A DNA stretch of 6,779 bases from Candidatus Magasanikiibacteriota bacterium (lineage in GTDB: Bacteria; Patescibacteriota; Patescibacteriia; Magasanikbacterales; UBA10003), in assembly GCA_026396495.1 (NCBI GenBank), contig JAPLWR010000022.1:5091-11869 (forward strand), written 5' to 3'. The notes under the pieces are model-generated. The model had not been told where the DNA came from, did no database searches, and saw only the letters and a list, made by a program, of their open reading frames with translations. How positions within the stretch are numbered: position 1 is the first letter of the stretch; the number at the start of each line of letters is the position of its first letter. This document shows, piece after piece, positions 1-5,875 of this stretch. Made by a program: the position numbers and the translations under genes.

Positions 1-11
1 TATCAATGTAT

Positions 12-40
12 TTGACGATTCTGTCTACGCCAGATAAACT
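12..40 (+). promoter_or_regulatory. Promoter for rodA with short SD-bearing leader
   Basis: TTGACG (12-17), a 17-bp spacer and TAAACT (35-40) make a sigma70-type promoter with 5/6 and 4/6 consensus matches. The expected transcription start is near 47, giving a leader of about 14 nt. AGGA at 49-52 lies 8 nt before the rodA ATG and is one of only two clear Shine-Dalgarno sequences in the window. The same -10 hexamer (TAAACT, 17-bp spacing) recurs upstream of rplY. Positions 1-60 hold no recognisable gene end. Confidence 0.55.
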
Positions 41-60
41 GCGATCATAGGACTTTAACT

Positions 61-1158
61 ATGTTTTATCGCAAATTTTCTAAACTCACAGAAGTTTATG
101 ATTGGTGGCTAATTGCCGCTGTTTTTTTATTATCACTTTTTAGTTTGGCAGCTTTATATAGTGTGGGTTTGGGGCGCCCAGATACTGAATTTATAGATTT
201 TAAAAAGCAGTTAGTATTTGTTTGTTTGGGCTTAGGCGTGATGTTGTTTGTGGGAAGGTTTAATTTTTCTTTTTTTCGTATTTACACCAAACCTTTTTAT
301 TTTTTTTGTTTGTTATTGTTGCTTGGGGTTTTAATTTTTGGTCGGGTGATCCATGGTACACGAGGTTGGTTTGTGATTGGTAATTTTTCTTTTCAACCAG
401 TGGAGCTGGCTAAGGTGGCGGTGATTTTGATTCTAGCTTTGTTTGCTAGTCAAAAGGCTAGGAGTTTTAAAACTTGGGGATTTTTTGCGGGTACGATTTT
501 TTTGGTAGCCTTGCCGGCGGTCTTAACTATGATGCAACCAGATTTAGGATCTACTTTAATTATTGGAGCCATCTGGCTCATGACAATTTTGACTGCGGGA
601 ATTAAAAAAAGATATCTATTGGGGTTGCTGGTTATTTTTTTGTTGGGCTTTGTAGCGGCTTGGTTTTTTCTTTTTAAAGATTATCAGAAAGATAGATTTT
701 TAACTTTTATAGATCCTGCTCATGATGCCTATGGCGGGGGATACAATGTTATTCAATCGGTGATTGCTGTGGGTTCTGGACAATTTTTTGGCCGAGGTTT
801 AGGTTTTGGGTCGCAAAGTCAATTACGTTTCTTGCCAGAAAATCAAACAGATTTTATTTTTGCCGTAATTGGTGAGGAACTGGGTTTTGTGGGGGTGACT
901 TTTATTTTAATTTTATACAGTATTTTATTTTATCGTTTATTACTAATTGCTTTGAAAGCTAGCGATGATTTTGTTTTATTTTCTGCCTTGGGAATTTTGG
1001 CCTTATTTTTTGCCCACTTTTTAATTAACGTGGGTATGAATATTGGCATTATGCCGGTCACAGGTATTACTTTGCCTTTTTTAAGCGCGGGTGGTTCTTC
1101 TTTGGTAGTGGATTTTTTATTGATTGGTTTTGCTGAATCTCTGAACAGAGCTAGGTAA
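61..1158 (+). CDS. rodA: RodA, SEDS-family peptidoglycan glycosyltransferase
   Basis: This is a polytopic membrane protein of 365 aa, close to the usual RodA length of about 370, with roughly ten hydrophobic helices spread over residues 15-357. SEDS landmarks appear in order: the GTRGWF...QPVELAK loop (99-118), QPDLGST (159-165), GYNVIQS (227-233), GRGLGFGSQ (244-252), FLPENQTDF (257-265) and the C-terminal PVTGITLPFLSAGGSS block (332-347). The Asp in TDF (residue 264) matches the aspartate known to be essential in the family. FLPE-x-x-TDF and the VTGI-x-LPF spelling favour RodA over FtsW. Family knowledge: RodA polymerises lipid II into glycan strands with a class B PBP during elongation. 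No mre or PBP gene is in view. The ATG at 61 follows AGGA and a promoter. No clear hairpin terminator follows, only a T7 run at 1176-1182. Confidence 0.93.
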   Translation: MFYRKFSKLTEVYDWWLIAAVFLLSLFSLAALYSVGLGRPDTEFIDFKKQLVFVCLGLGVMLFVGRFNFSFFRIYTKPFYFFCLLLLLGVLIFGRVIHGTRGWFVIGNFSFQPVELAKVAVILILALFASQKARSFKTWGFFAGTIFLVALPAVLTMMQPDLGSTLIIGAIWLMTILTAGIKKRYLLGLLVIFLLGFVAAWFFLFKDYQKDRFLTFIDPAHDAYGGGYNVIQSVIAVGSGQFFGRGLGFGSQSQLRFLPENQTDFIFAVIGEELGFVGVTFILILYSILFYRLLLIALKASDDFVLFSALGILALFFAHFLINVGMNIGIMPVTGITLPFLSAGGSSLVVDFLLIGFAESLNRAR

Positions 1159-1195
1159 AGATGAATAGGCGAGGCTTTTTTTATCCCGTTAAATT

Positions 1196-1204
1196 TGTTA
1201 TCAT
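1196..1204 (+). promoter_or_regulatory. Extended -10 promoter directly on the next start codon
   Basis: TGT followed by TATCAT (1199-1204) forms an extended -10 element (TGn plus a 5/6 hexamer). No -35 is recognisable; the matching position is a T run. The expected transcription start at about 1211-1213 coincides with the ATG at 1213, so the mRNA would be leaderless or nearly so. Confidence 0.4.
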
Positions 1205-1212
1205 TTATATAT

Positions 1213-1569
1213 ATGCAAAATTCTCCCTCCTTCTTTGATGAAGGAATAAAACTTATCAGTTTTTGTCCATTGTGTCAGGCCAAACAAGAAAAAATGGCGG
1301 TCAATATTTTGGAAAAAAATGAAACAGCTAGACTGGTACATTTGGAATGTCAAAGTTGCAATACAGCTATTTTGGCTTTGGTAATGGTTTCAGCTGCCGG
1401 GCTTAATTCTTTGGGTATGATTACAGATTTATCAGCTGATGAGGTACTTAAATTTAAGGATATAGAATCTCTAGAGGCGGATGATTTATTGGATTTTTAT
1501 CAGATGCAAAAAAAGAACAAATTTTGGCTCAGTGAGCTCTTAAATGAACCTGTGGGAGAAAGGGCTTGA
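1213..1569 (+). CDS. Small zinc-ribbon protein of unknown function
   Basis: A 118-aa soluble protein with a four-cysteine zinc ribbon: CPLC (Cys18, Cys21) and CQSC (Cys46, Cys49). A hydrophobic strand segment (52-60) follows, then TDLSADEVLKF (71-81), a recurring acidic helical half, and a C-terminal WLSELL. From memory, proteins of this pattern (CxxC, ~25 residues, CxxC, then 'TDLT..DV.KF') recur next to translation or cell-envelope genes in Parcubacteria, but I cannot assign a function. Binding to nucleic acid or a protein partner is only a guess from the fold. I chose the ATG at 1213 over an in-frame TTG at 1195 because the TTG lies in the likely -10 region. It ends in TGA, the only UGA stop among the complete genes, and that stop sits inside the -35 box of the rplY promoter. 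Confidence 0.8.
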   Translation: MQNSPSFFDEGIKLISFCPLCQAKQEKMAVNILEKNETARLVHLECQSCNTAILALVMVSAAGLNSLGMITDLSADEVLKFKDIESLEADDLLDFYQMQKKNKFWLSELLNEPVGERA

Positions 1570-1594
1570 CTTAAAAGCGGTTTTAATATAAACT
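1566..1594 (+). promoter_or_regulatory. Promoter for rplY
   Basis: TTGACT (1566-1571), a 17-bp spacer and TAAACT (1589-1594) predict a start near 1601 and a leader of about 25 nt lacking any Shine-Dalgarno. The -35 overlaps the TGA stop of the preceding gene. A second possible -10, TATCAT at 1614-1619, lies 6 nt before the rplY ATG at 1626 and resembles the element before the zinc-ribbon gene. It would give a leaderless message. Confidence 0.5.
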
Positions 1595-1625
1595 AGGGTT
1601 ACTCTAAGTTTATTATCATTTTAAT

Positions 1626-2300
1626 ATGTCCAATTTAACTTTAAATGCAGAAAAAAGAAGTGAGGATACAAAGATCAAGGATCTTTTAGCTGTCCGCAAA
1701 ATTCCAGCTGTTGTCTACGGTCATGGTTTTAAAAATCAAAATATAACTTTGGGCTATATTGATTTTGAAAAGATTTATAAAAAAGCCGGTTATAGTGGTT
1801 TGATTGATTTAGTCATTGGTGAAGAAAAGCCTATCAAGGTTTTGATTCAAGATTTTCAATTAGATTTTTTAACCAACAAATTTAACCACGCTGATTTACG
1901 TCAATTAAAGATGGATGAAAAAATCAAAACTGAAATCAAGCTAACTTTTGTGGGTGAAGCTCCAGCTGTTAAGGGTTTGGGTGGAACTTTTGTAAAGAGT
2001 TTCTCCGAAGTTCCAGCTGAATGTTTACCACAAGACTTGGTGAATGAAATTGTGGTAGATATTTCTTCCCTAGTCTCTTTTGGTGATGTCATTCATGTTA
2101 AAGATCTTGTGGCTCCTCATGGTATTACAATTTTGGCTCATGGCCAGGATGTGGTAGCTACAGTTATGGAATCTAAAGCTGAAGAAGAAGTTGTGGTGGC
2201 TCCTGTGGCTGATGTAACTCAAATTAAAACTGAAGCTGAAGAAAAGAGAGAAAAGAAAGCGGCTGACAAAACTGAAGAAGAAGAAAAAGAAAAGAAGTAA
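1626..2300 (+). CDS. rplY: 50S ribosomal protein L25 (general stress protein Ctc type)
   Basis: A 224-aa two-domain L25/TL5/Ctc protein. The N-terminal 5S-rRNA-binding domain spans about residues 3-92, with KIPAVVYG (25-32) and the DF...HADLRQL segment (76-94). The C-terminal beta domain spans about 98-182, with AVKGLGGTF (114-122), EVPAECLP (128-135), EIVVDIS (141-147) and GDVIHVKDL (153-161), all characteristic of the family. A low-complexity Glu/Lys tail (about 184-224) follows, as is common in long Ctc forms. L25 binds 5S rRNA in the large subunit central protuberance. There is no Shine-Dalgarno before the ATG. The next gene begins 7 nt after the stop, so the two are probably co-transcribed. 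Confidence 0.93.
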   Translation: MSNLTLNAEKRSEDTKIKDLLAVRKIPAVVYGHGFKNQNITLGYIDFEKIYKKAGYSGLIDLVIGEEKPIKVLIQDFQLDFLTNKFNHADLRQLKMDEKIKTEIKLTFVGEAPAVKGLGGTFVKSFSEVPAECLPQDLVNEIVVDISSLVSFGDVIHVKDLVAPHGITILAHGQDVVATVMESKAEEEVVVAPVADVTQIKTEAEEKREKKAADKTEEEEKEKK

Positions 2301-2307
2301 TTTTATT

Positions 2308-3372
2308 ATGACTTTATCTGGAAAATTCGGATTTTCCAAAACACAACGCTACTTATTTTTAGTAGCGTTGTTTGCTATTGTTTTGGGATTAATTTTTTTT
2401 GGAATCTTTCAATACAATCTAACCCAACAGGGTAAAGGGGGAGTTCAAAGTGAGGATAAGAAAAATGAAGCCCTGGGTGAAACAGCTACTTCTACTCTTA
2501 GTTTTTTAAATGGATTGCCTGTGCCAATTACCAGCGCCACTAGCTGTGCCGCTGTCATGATAGATAACAATCCAGAGGTGGAACAAAATTTTGGTCTTAA
2601 TTCTGCGGCTTTAGTTTATGAAGCTCCAGTTGAAGGTGGCATCACTAGATTTATGGCCGTTTATCAATTAACCACTTCCACTGTATCTACTATCGGTCCA
2701 GTGCGCAGTGCTCGTCCCTATTTTTTAGATTGGTTGCAAGAATTAAATTGTCTGTATGCTCACGTGGGCGGTAGTAATGAGGCTTTGGATAAAATTAAAA
2801 GTACAAATATTTTTGATTTAAATCAGTTTTATAATGGTGGATATTTTTGGCGCGATACTAAATATGTTGCCCCTCATAACACTTTTACCGATATTGAAAA
2901 TTTAACTGCGGCTTGGGAAAAGAAAAATAAAAATTTTCCAGGGCAAGAAGTTAAAAGTTGGTTGTTTTCTAAACAAGATGAAACTTCTTCTAAGAAACTT
3001 AATCAAAGTGCGGTTTATATTGATAGAGTTGGTGGATGGCAAGTTGGTTGGATTTTTAATCCCAAAAATAAAATGTGGGAAAGATGGTTAAATAAGTCAG
3101 CTGTGTTTGATGAAAAAAATAAAATTATTCAAGCCAAGAATGTGGTCATTCAATATGTTAAAACTGAAGTATTAGATGAAGTTGGACGTTTGGCTGTTAA
3201 AACCATTGGATCAGGCCGCGCTGATATTTTAAAAGATGATAAAATTATTAATGGACGATGGGAAAAAAAGAGCGCTACAGCTAGGACCAAATTTTTTGGC
3301 CCGGATACCAAAGAAATAGAATTTAATCCCGGCGTTATTTGGATAGAAGTGGAACCAGAAATTTTAAAATAA
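2308..3372 (+). CDS. DUF3048 (YerB-like) membrane-anchored protein
   Basis: A 354-aa protein with a short basic N-terminus, one membrane segment (about 14-35) and a large, presumably extracytoplasmic domain. The N-terminal DUF3048 half shows EAPVEGGITRFMAVY (105-119), GPVRSARPYF (130-139), YAHVGGS (150-156), RDTKYVAPHNTFT (182-194). The C-terminal half shows AKNVVIQYV (276-284), GSGRADI (301-307), W-K-x-S (318-322) and the terminal NPGVIWIEVEP (340-350). The family includes YerB of Bacillus and is described as a putative lipoprotein family; here I see a signal anchor and no convincing lipobox. The biochemical function is unknown to me; an envelope role is inferred. It has no own promoter or Shine-Dalgarno that I can see and likely depends on rplY transcription. 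Two perfect hairpins lie in its first 22 codons. It ends just before the shared terminator. Confidence 0.88.
   Translation: MTLSGKFGFSKTQRYLFLVALFAIVLGLIFFGIFQYNLTQQGKGGVQSEDKKNEALGETATSTLSFLNGLPVPITSATSCAAVMIDNNPEVEQNFGLNSAALVYEAPVEGGITRFMAVYQLTTSTVSTIGPVRSARPYFLDWLQELNCLYAHVGGSNEALDKIKSTNIFDLNQFYNGGYFWRDTKYVAPHNTFTDIENLTAAWEKKNKNFPGQEVKSWLFSKQDETSSKKLNQSAVYIDRVGGWQVGWIFNPKNKMWERWLNKSAVFDEKNKIIQAKNVVIQYVKTEVLDEVGRLAVKTIGSGRADILKDDKIINGRWEKKSATARTKFFGPDTKEIEFNPGVIWIEVEPEILK
2320..2371 (+). repeat. Two tandem perfect stem-loops at the start of the DUF3048 gene
   Basis: Stem 1: GGAAAAT (2320-2326), loop TCGG, ATTTTCC (2331-2337). Stem 2: an 11-bp perfect stem, ACAACGCTACT (2343-2353), loop TATTTTT, AGTAGCGTTGT (2361-2371). 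They start 10 nt after the ATG and are separated by 5 nt. Neither is followed by a clean T run, so they do not look like a standard terminator. They could modulate translation of this gene or protect the rplY message end. Confidence 0.6.
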
Positions 3373-3376
3373 ATTT

Positions 3377-3408
3377 AAAAAACATCCGTCAGCTGACGGA
3401 TGTTTTTT
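3377..3408. terminator. Bidirectional intrinsic terminator between convergent genes
   Basis: A 32-nt perfect palindrome centred between 3392 and 3393. ACATCCGTC (3382-3390) pairs with GACGGATGT (3395-3403) around AGCT, flanked by A6 and T6. It has the hairpin plus T tract needed on both strands. It fills almost the whole 34-bp gap between the DUF3048 stop and the prmC stop, and the prmC TAA (3409-3407) begins inside its end. Confidence 0.93.
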
Positions 3409-4285
3409 AGTTCTTGATAATTACTAATCTATTTTTTTTGGCTAAATCTTTTTTAATTTCCGCTTTAGCATTAGGTAGAATTTTTTTAATTAGAGTCAGG
3501 ATTTTTTGTTTTTGGCTGGGATCAATTTCTAGAAAAATGGTGGCCGGAGTTAGTTTTAAGTTTTGTATTTGTTGCAGGAGTTTTTGATAAAGTTCTAAAC
3601 CATCTTTACCGCCATAAAGTGCCAAGCGTGGTTCTTTTTGAATTGTTTTCTCTTTCATTTGTTTAGTGGTGAGGTAGGGGAGGTTGGCAGTGATAAAAAT
3701 TTGGGCCTTGGAATTTTTATACAATATTTTTGATAGTGGTTCTAGTAGGTTGCCTTGGAAGAATTTAATTTTGACTTTATTTTTTTGGGCATTATGTCTA
3801 GCTACCGTAAGGGCTGAAGCAGAAATATCTGTAGCTAGAATCGTCATCCTGAGCGGAGTGCGGAGCACGGAGTCGAAGGATCTTTTTCCAATTACCACTG
3901 GTATACAACCAGAGCCAGTCCCCGCATCAATTAAAATTATTTTTTTGTTTCCTTCTGTTTTTTTTATTTGCCCCGTCACTTCTTCTACTAAAAGTTCTGT
4001 ATCAGGGCGGGGGATTAAAACATTTTTATTAACTATAAAATTTAAACCAAAAAATTCTTTATATCCTAATAGGTAGGCTATCGGTGCTCCCTTGGCTCGT
4101 TGATTTATAAGTTTTTTAAATTTGGTTAGTTGGGTTGCGGTTAAGTTATGTTCTGGGTAAGTATATAAAAATTCTTTAGATTTTTTTAAAATCATTGCTA
4201 AAAGCACCTCGCTATCAAGAATAGCCGAAGTGCTTTTCTTTTTTAGTTTTTGATAGCCCCAGCTTAGAGATTTGGAAATGTCCAT
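3407..4285 (-). CDS. prmC: PrmC, peptide chain release factor N5-glutamine methyltransferase
   Basis: PrmC transfers a methyl group from S-adenosylmethionine to the glutamine of the release-factor GGQ motif, in the cytoplasm. I start it at the ATG at 4285 (292 aa, normal for the family). A longer frame to 4375 would only translate the upstream inverted repeat. Residues from this start: helical N-domain with LDSEVLLA (23-30), PRPDTE (92-97), SAM-binding motif IDAGTGSGC (119-127), ATDIS (151-155), the catalytic loop NLPY (201-204), and EPRLAL-x-GG-DGL (218-230). The family usually has NPPY, so Leu at the second position is notable. Between motif I and ATDIS there are about eight extra residues encoded by a GC-rich palindromic repeat (residues about 135-148). 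It lies downstream of prfA, its substrate gene. No Shine-Dalgarno; the large inverted repeat ends 13 nt before the start. Confidence 0.9.
   Translation of the reverse strand: MDISKSLSWGYQKLKKKSTSAILDSEVLLAMILKKSKEFLYTYPEHNLTATQLTKFKKLINQRAKGAPIAYLLGYKEFFGLNFIVNKNVLIPRPDTELLVEEVTGQIKKTEGNKKIILIDAGTGSGCIPVVIGKRSFDSVLRTPLRMTILATDISASALTVARHNAQKNKVKIKFFQGNLLEPLSKILYKNSKAQIFITANLPYLTTKQMKEKTIQKEPRLALYGGKDGLELYQKLLQQIQNLKLTPATIFLEIDPSQKQKILTLIKKILPNAKAEIKKDLAKKNRLVIIKN
3843..3882 (-). repeat. GC-rich palindromic repeat inserted in frame within prmC
   Basis: This 40-nt block has 25 of 40 G or C against about one third in the surrounding gene. On the minus strand it begins GATCCTTCGACTCCG and ends CTCCGCTCAGGATGAC. 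ATCCT and AGGAT pair at the ends, GTGC and GCAC pair in the centre, and CTCCG occurs three times at 7-nt intervals. It encodes RSFDSVLRTPLRMT of PrmC. The end sequences match, from memory, a short dispersed repeat often seen in diverse uncultured bacterial genomes. No second copy is in this window. Confidence 0.7.
4200..4237. repeat. Interrupted inverted repeat in the 5' part of prmC
   Basis: AAAAGCAC (4200-4207) pairs with GTGCTTTT (4230-4237), and GCTAT (4211-4215) with ATAGC (4221-4225), with an internal loop and a 5-nt apical loop. On the plus strand it is followed by a T-rich run (CTTTTTTAG), giving it a terminator-like look antisense to prmC. It encodes conserved PrmC residues (the S-A-x-L-D-S-E-V-L-L segment), so it may be fortuitous. 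Confidence 0.4.
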
Positions 4286-4298
4286 TAAATTATTTTTT

Positions 4299-4367
4299 GC
4301 AGTTGTTTTTTCTTTTTTTGCGCTGCAGACTTGTCGCTGCGTCTGCAAAAAAAGAAAAAACAACTGC
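4299..4367. repeat. Perfect 23-bp inverted repeat between prfA and prmC
   Basis: The arms 4299-4321 and 4345-4367 are exact reverse complements: GCAGTTG, T6, C, T7, GC against its complement, separated by 23 nt. The loop allows a competing pairing, GCAGAC (4325-4330) with GTCTGC (4341-4346), and carries CGCTGC twice (4321-4326, 4335-4340). On the minus strand it follows the prfA stop by 14 nt and ends 13 nt before the prmC ATG, without a T run after it, so it is not a normal terminator. It fills most of the 96-bp gap. Confidence 0.9.
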
Positions 4368-4381
4368 CTAATCATCTTGTT

Positions 4382-5455
4382 TTATTCTTCATCTTCTTCT
4401 TTACCTATTAGTTCAGGGTGTTTTTCTGCTTCTCGCAAAGCCTCAATAATTGTTTCAATATTGCCATCCATAATTTGGGGTAAGTTGTGCCAACTTTTTT
4501 TAATGCGGTGATCAGTGATGCGATCCTGAGGAAAGTTGTAAGTTCTGGTTTTTTCACTACGTTCGCCAGTACCAATTTGGGATAATCTGGCTTCACTTAA
4601 GTCTTTGCGACGTTTTTCTTCCTGGGCTTCCCAAAGTCTGGCGCGCAAAACTATCATGGCCTTTTCTTTGTTTTGGGCTTGGCTTCTTTCATCTTGGCAT
4701 TGGACTACTAGGCCACTGGGTAAATGGGTAATGCGGATGGCGCTATAAGTAGTATTAACACTTTGTCCGCCGTGTCCGCCAGAGGTAGAAGTTTCAATTC
4801 TTAAATCTTTTGGATCGATTTTAAAATCCACTTCTTCCATTTCTGGTAAGACCGCTACGGTCACAGTAGAAGTGTGCACACGGCCACTTTTTTCAGTTTC
4901 AGGAACACGTTGAACGCGGTGCACGCCACTTTCATATTTTAAATATTTGTAGACATCCTTGCCATCAATAGAAAAGATAACTTCTTTAAATCCGCCAATG
5001 CCGATACTATTGGAAGAAATTAAATGAGTTTTCCAGCCTTTAGCTTCTGCATATTTGGAGTAGAGTCGTAAGAGTTCCGCGGCAAAAAGGGCAGATTCAT
5101 CTCCGCCAACCCCTGCTCTAATTTCCATGATAACATTTTTTTTGTTTAAGGGATCTGGGGGATTTAACATTTCTTCTAAATCATCTTTTAATTTGGTTTT
5201 TTTGGTTTTTAATTCTGCTAATTCTGCCTCAGCCATCTGAAGTATTTCTGGATCTTTTTCTTTTTTAACCATCTCTTCTGTATCTGTTAAATTTTTAGTG
5301 ATGGTTTCTAAAAGGTTGGCTTTTTCCACGATTTCTTTTAACTCGTTGTATTGTTTAAAAGTAGTGCGAAACTTTTGTAGATCATTAATAACCTCAGGTT
5401 TCTGAAGTTCTAGTTCTAACTCTTTAAATTGTTTTTTAGCAGTTGTTAGTTCCAT
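4382..5455 (-). CDS. prfA: Peptide chain release factor 1 (RF1)
   Basis: RF1 recognises UAA and UAG in the ribosomal A site and triggers release of the finished peptide. The 357-aa length matches the family (about 360). A coiled-coil-rich N-domain covers about 1-98. The codon-recognition domain has the RF1-type P-x-T motif, PET (185-187), in [14 protein letters not shown], rather than the SPF of RF2. The catalytic loop is GGHGGQ (226-231), with Gln231 the expected PrmC methylation target. [11 protein letters not shown] (307-317) closes the core. The C-terminus is acidic. The ATG at 5455 has no Shine-Dalgarno; a TATAAT lies only 12 nt upstream. It is followed by its modifying enzyme prmC across the inverted repeat. 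A TAG stop in the neighbouring rpmE is one of its substrates. Confidence 0.96.
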   Translation of the reverse strand: MELTTAKKQFKELELELQKPEVINDLQKFRTTFKQYNELKEIVEKANLLETITKNLTDTEEMVKKEKDPEILQMAEAELAELKTKKTKLKDDLEEMLNPPDPLNKKNVIMEIRAGVGGDESALFAAELLRLYSKYAEAKGWKTHLISSNSIGIGGFKEVIFSIDGKDVYKYLKYESGVHRVQRVPETEKSGRVHTSTVTVAVLPEMEEVDFKIDPKDLRIETSTSGGHGGQSVNTTYSAIRITHLPSGLVVQCQDERSQAQNKEKAMIVLRARLWEAQEEKRRKDLSEARLSQIGTGERSEKTRTYNFPQDRITDHRIKKSWHNLPQIMDGNIETIIEALREAEKHPELIGKEEDEE

Positions 5456-5466
5456 AGATATCTCTT

Positions 5467-5472
5467 ATTATA
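5467..5472 (-). promoter_or_regulatory. -10 element of the prfA promoter
   Basis: A perfect TATAAT on the minus strand, its last base 12 nt before the prfA ATG, predicts a start around 5460 and a leader of only 4-6 nt. No good -35 is visible at 17 nt; the region is the T-rich arm of the rpmE terminator. Activity independent of a -35 is unproven. Confidence 0.45.
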
Positions 5473-5492
5473 TCCTATAATGTCCTGTATTA

Positions 5493-5525
5493 AAAAACAA
5501 ACACAAGAAAAAGGTGTTTGTTTTT
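5493..5525 (-). terminator. Intrinsic terminator after rpmE
   Basis: A 12-bp stem, AAAAACAAACAC pairing with GTGTTTGTTTTT, surrounds a 9-nt loop. Read on the minus strand it lies 14 nt after the rpmE stop and ends in a T6 run. It should separate rpmE from prfA, which has its own -10. The stem is weak in G+C, so read-through is likely. Confidence 0.7.
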
Positions 5526-5539
5526 AATTTATAGTGTTG

Positions 5540-5818
5540 CTAAGCCTTAGTTGCTTTTTTGGCAGCGCGGGTGGCTTTTTTTACTTTCTTTCCTTTTCTG
5601 GTAGCAGAAACTGTGGTTTTTTTCTCGGCTCTGTCTTTGAATTTTTCTAAACGTCTGGCAGTATCTAAGAATTTTTGTTTTCCAGTATAAAAAGGATGAC
5701 AAGCACTACAAACTTCAATCTGGACTTCTTTCATAGTAGAGCCCACGGTAAAAGTATTGCCGCAAGCGCAGCTAACCTTGGCTGTTTCAAAATATTCTGG
5801 ATGTCCTTGTTTTTTCAT
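5540..5818 (-). CDS. rpmE: 50S ribosomal protein L31, zinc-binding form
   Basis: A 92-aa L31. The N-terminal core (1-66) has HPEY (6-9), CACGNTF (17-23), then [25 protein letters not shown] (36-60). Cys17, Cys19, Cys37 and Cys40 make this the 'C+' form that binds zinc. Compared with the usual 65-70 aa it carries an extra Lys/Ala/Thr-rich basic tail (about 67-92), which probably contacts rRNA. L31 helps bridge the two ribosomal subunits. It ends in TAG. There is no Shine-Dalgarno; the leader of about 25 nt is AU-rich. It has its own extended -10 promoter and is divergent from the AT-hook-like gene. The order rpmE-prfA-prmC is common in bacteria. Confidence 0.95.
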   Translation of the reverse strand: MKKQGHPEYFETAKVSCACGNTFTVGSTMKEVQIEVCSACHPFYTGKQKFLDTARRLEKFKDRAEKKTTVSATRKGKKVKKATRAAKKATKA

Positions 5819-5846
5819 ATAAAAATTGGTTATTTATTGTGCTTAA

Positions 5847-5875
5847 ATATTAGCACAAATCTTTTTTTTTGGCAA
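5847..5875 (-). promoter_or_regulatory. Promoter for rpmE with palindrome over the -10
   Basis: On the minus strand: TTGCCA (5875-5870), a 17-bp spacer containing an A8 tract, and TAATAT (5852-5847) preceded by TGC, an extended -10. The expected start is near 5840. An imperfect palindrome, GTGCT (5839-5843) and AGCAC (5852-5856), straddles the -10 and start site and could be an operator. Confidence 0.7.

Noticed and set aside
1159..1194. Terminator after rodA ending in the T7 run at 1176-1182
   Set aside because: No stem of convincing length precedes the T run; AGC...GCT pairing alone is too weak.
1195..1212. TTG start six codons upstream for the zinc-ribbon gene
   Set aside because: It lies on the predicted -10 element, so it would not be transcribed from that promoter; the ATG at 1213 fits better.
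3684..4076. Plus-strand frame antisense to prmC
   Set aside because: It is a shadow of the conserved prmC frame, with no promoter or family resemblance.
4200..4237. Antisense intrinsic terminator inside prmC
   Set aside because: The stem is interrupted and encodes conserved PrmC residues, and no plus-strand transcript source is visible. I list it only as an inverted repeat.
4286..4375. N-terminal extension of prmC by 30 residues to an ATG at 4375
   Set aside because: The added residues only translate the inverted repeat and loop. The remaining 292 aa match normal PrmC length and its N-domain start.
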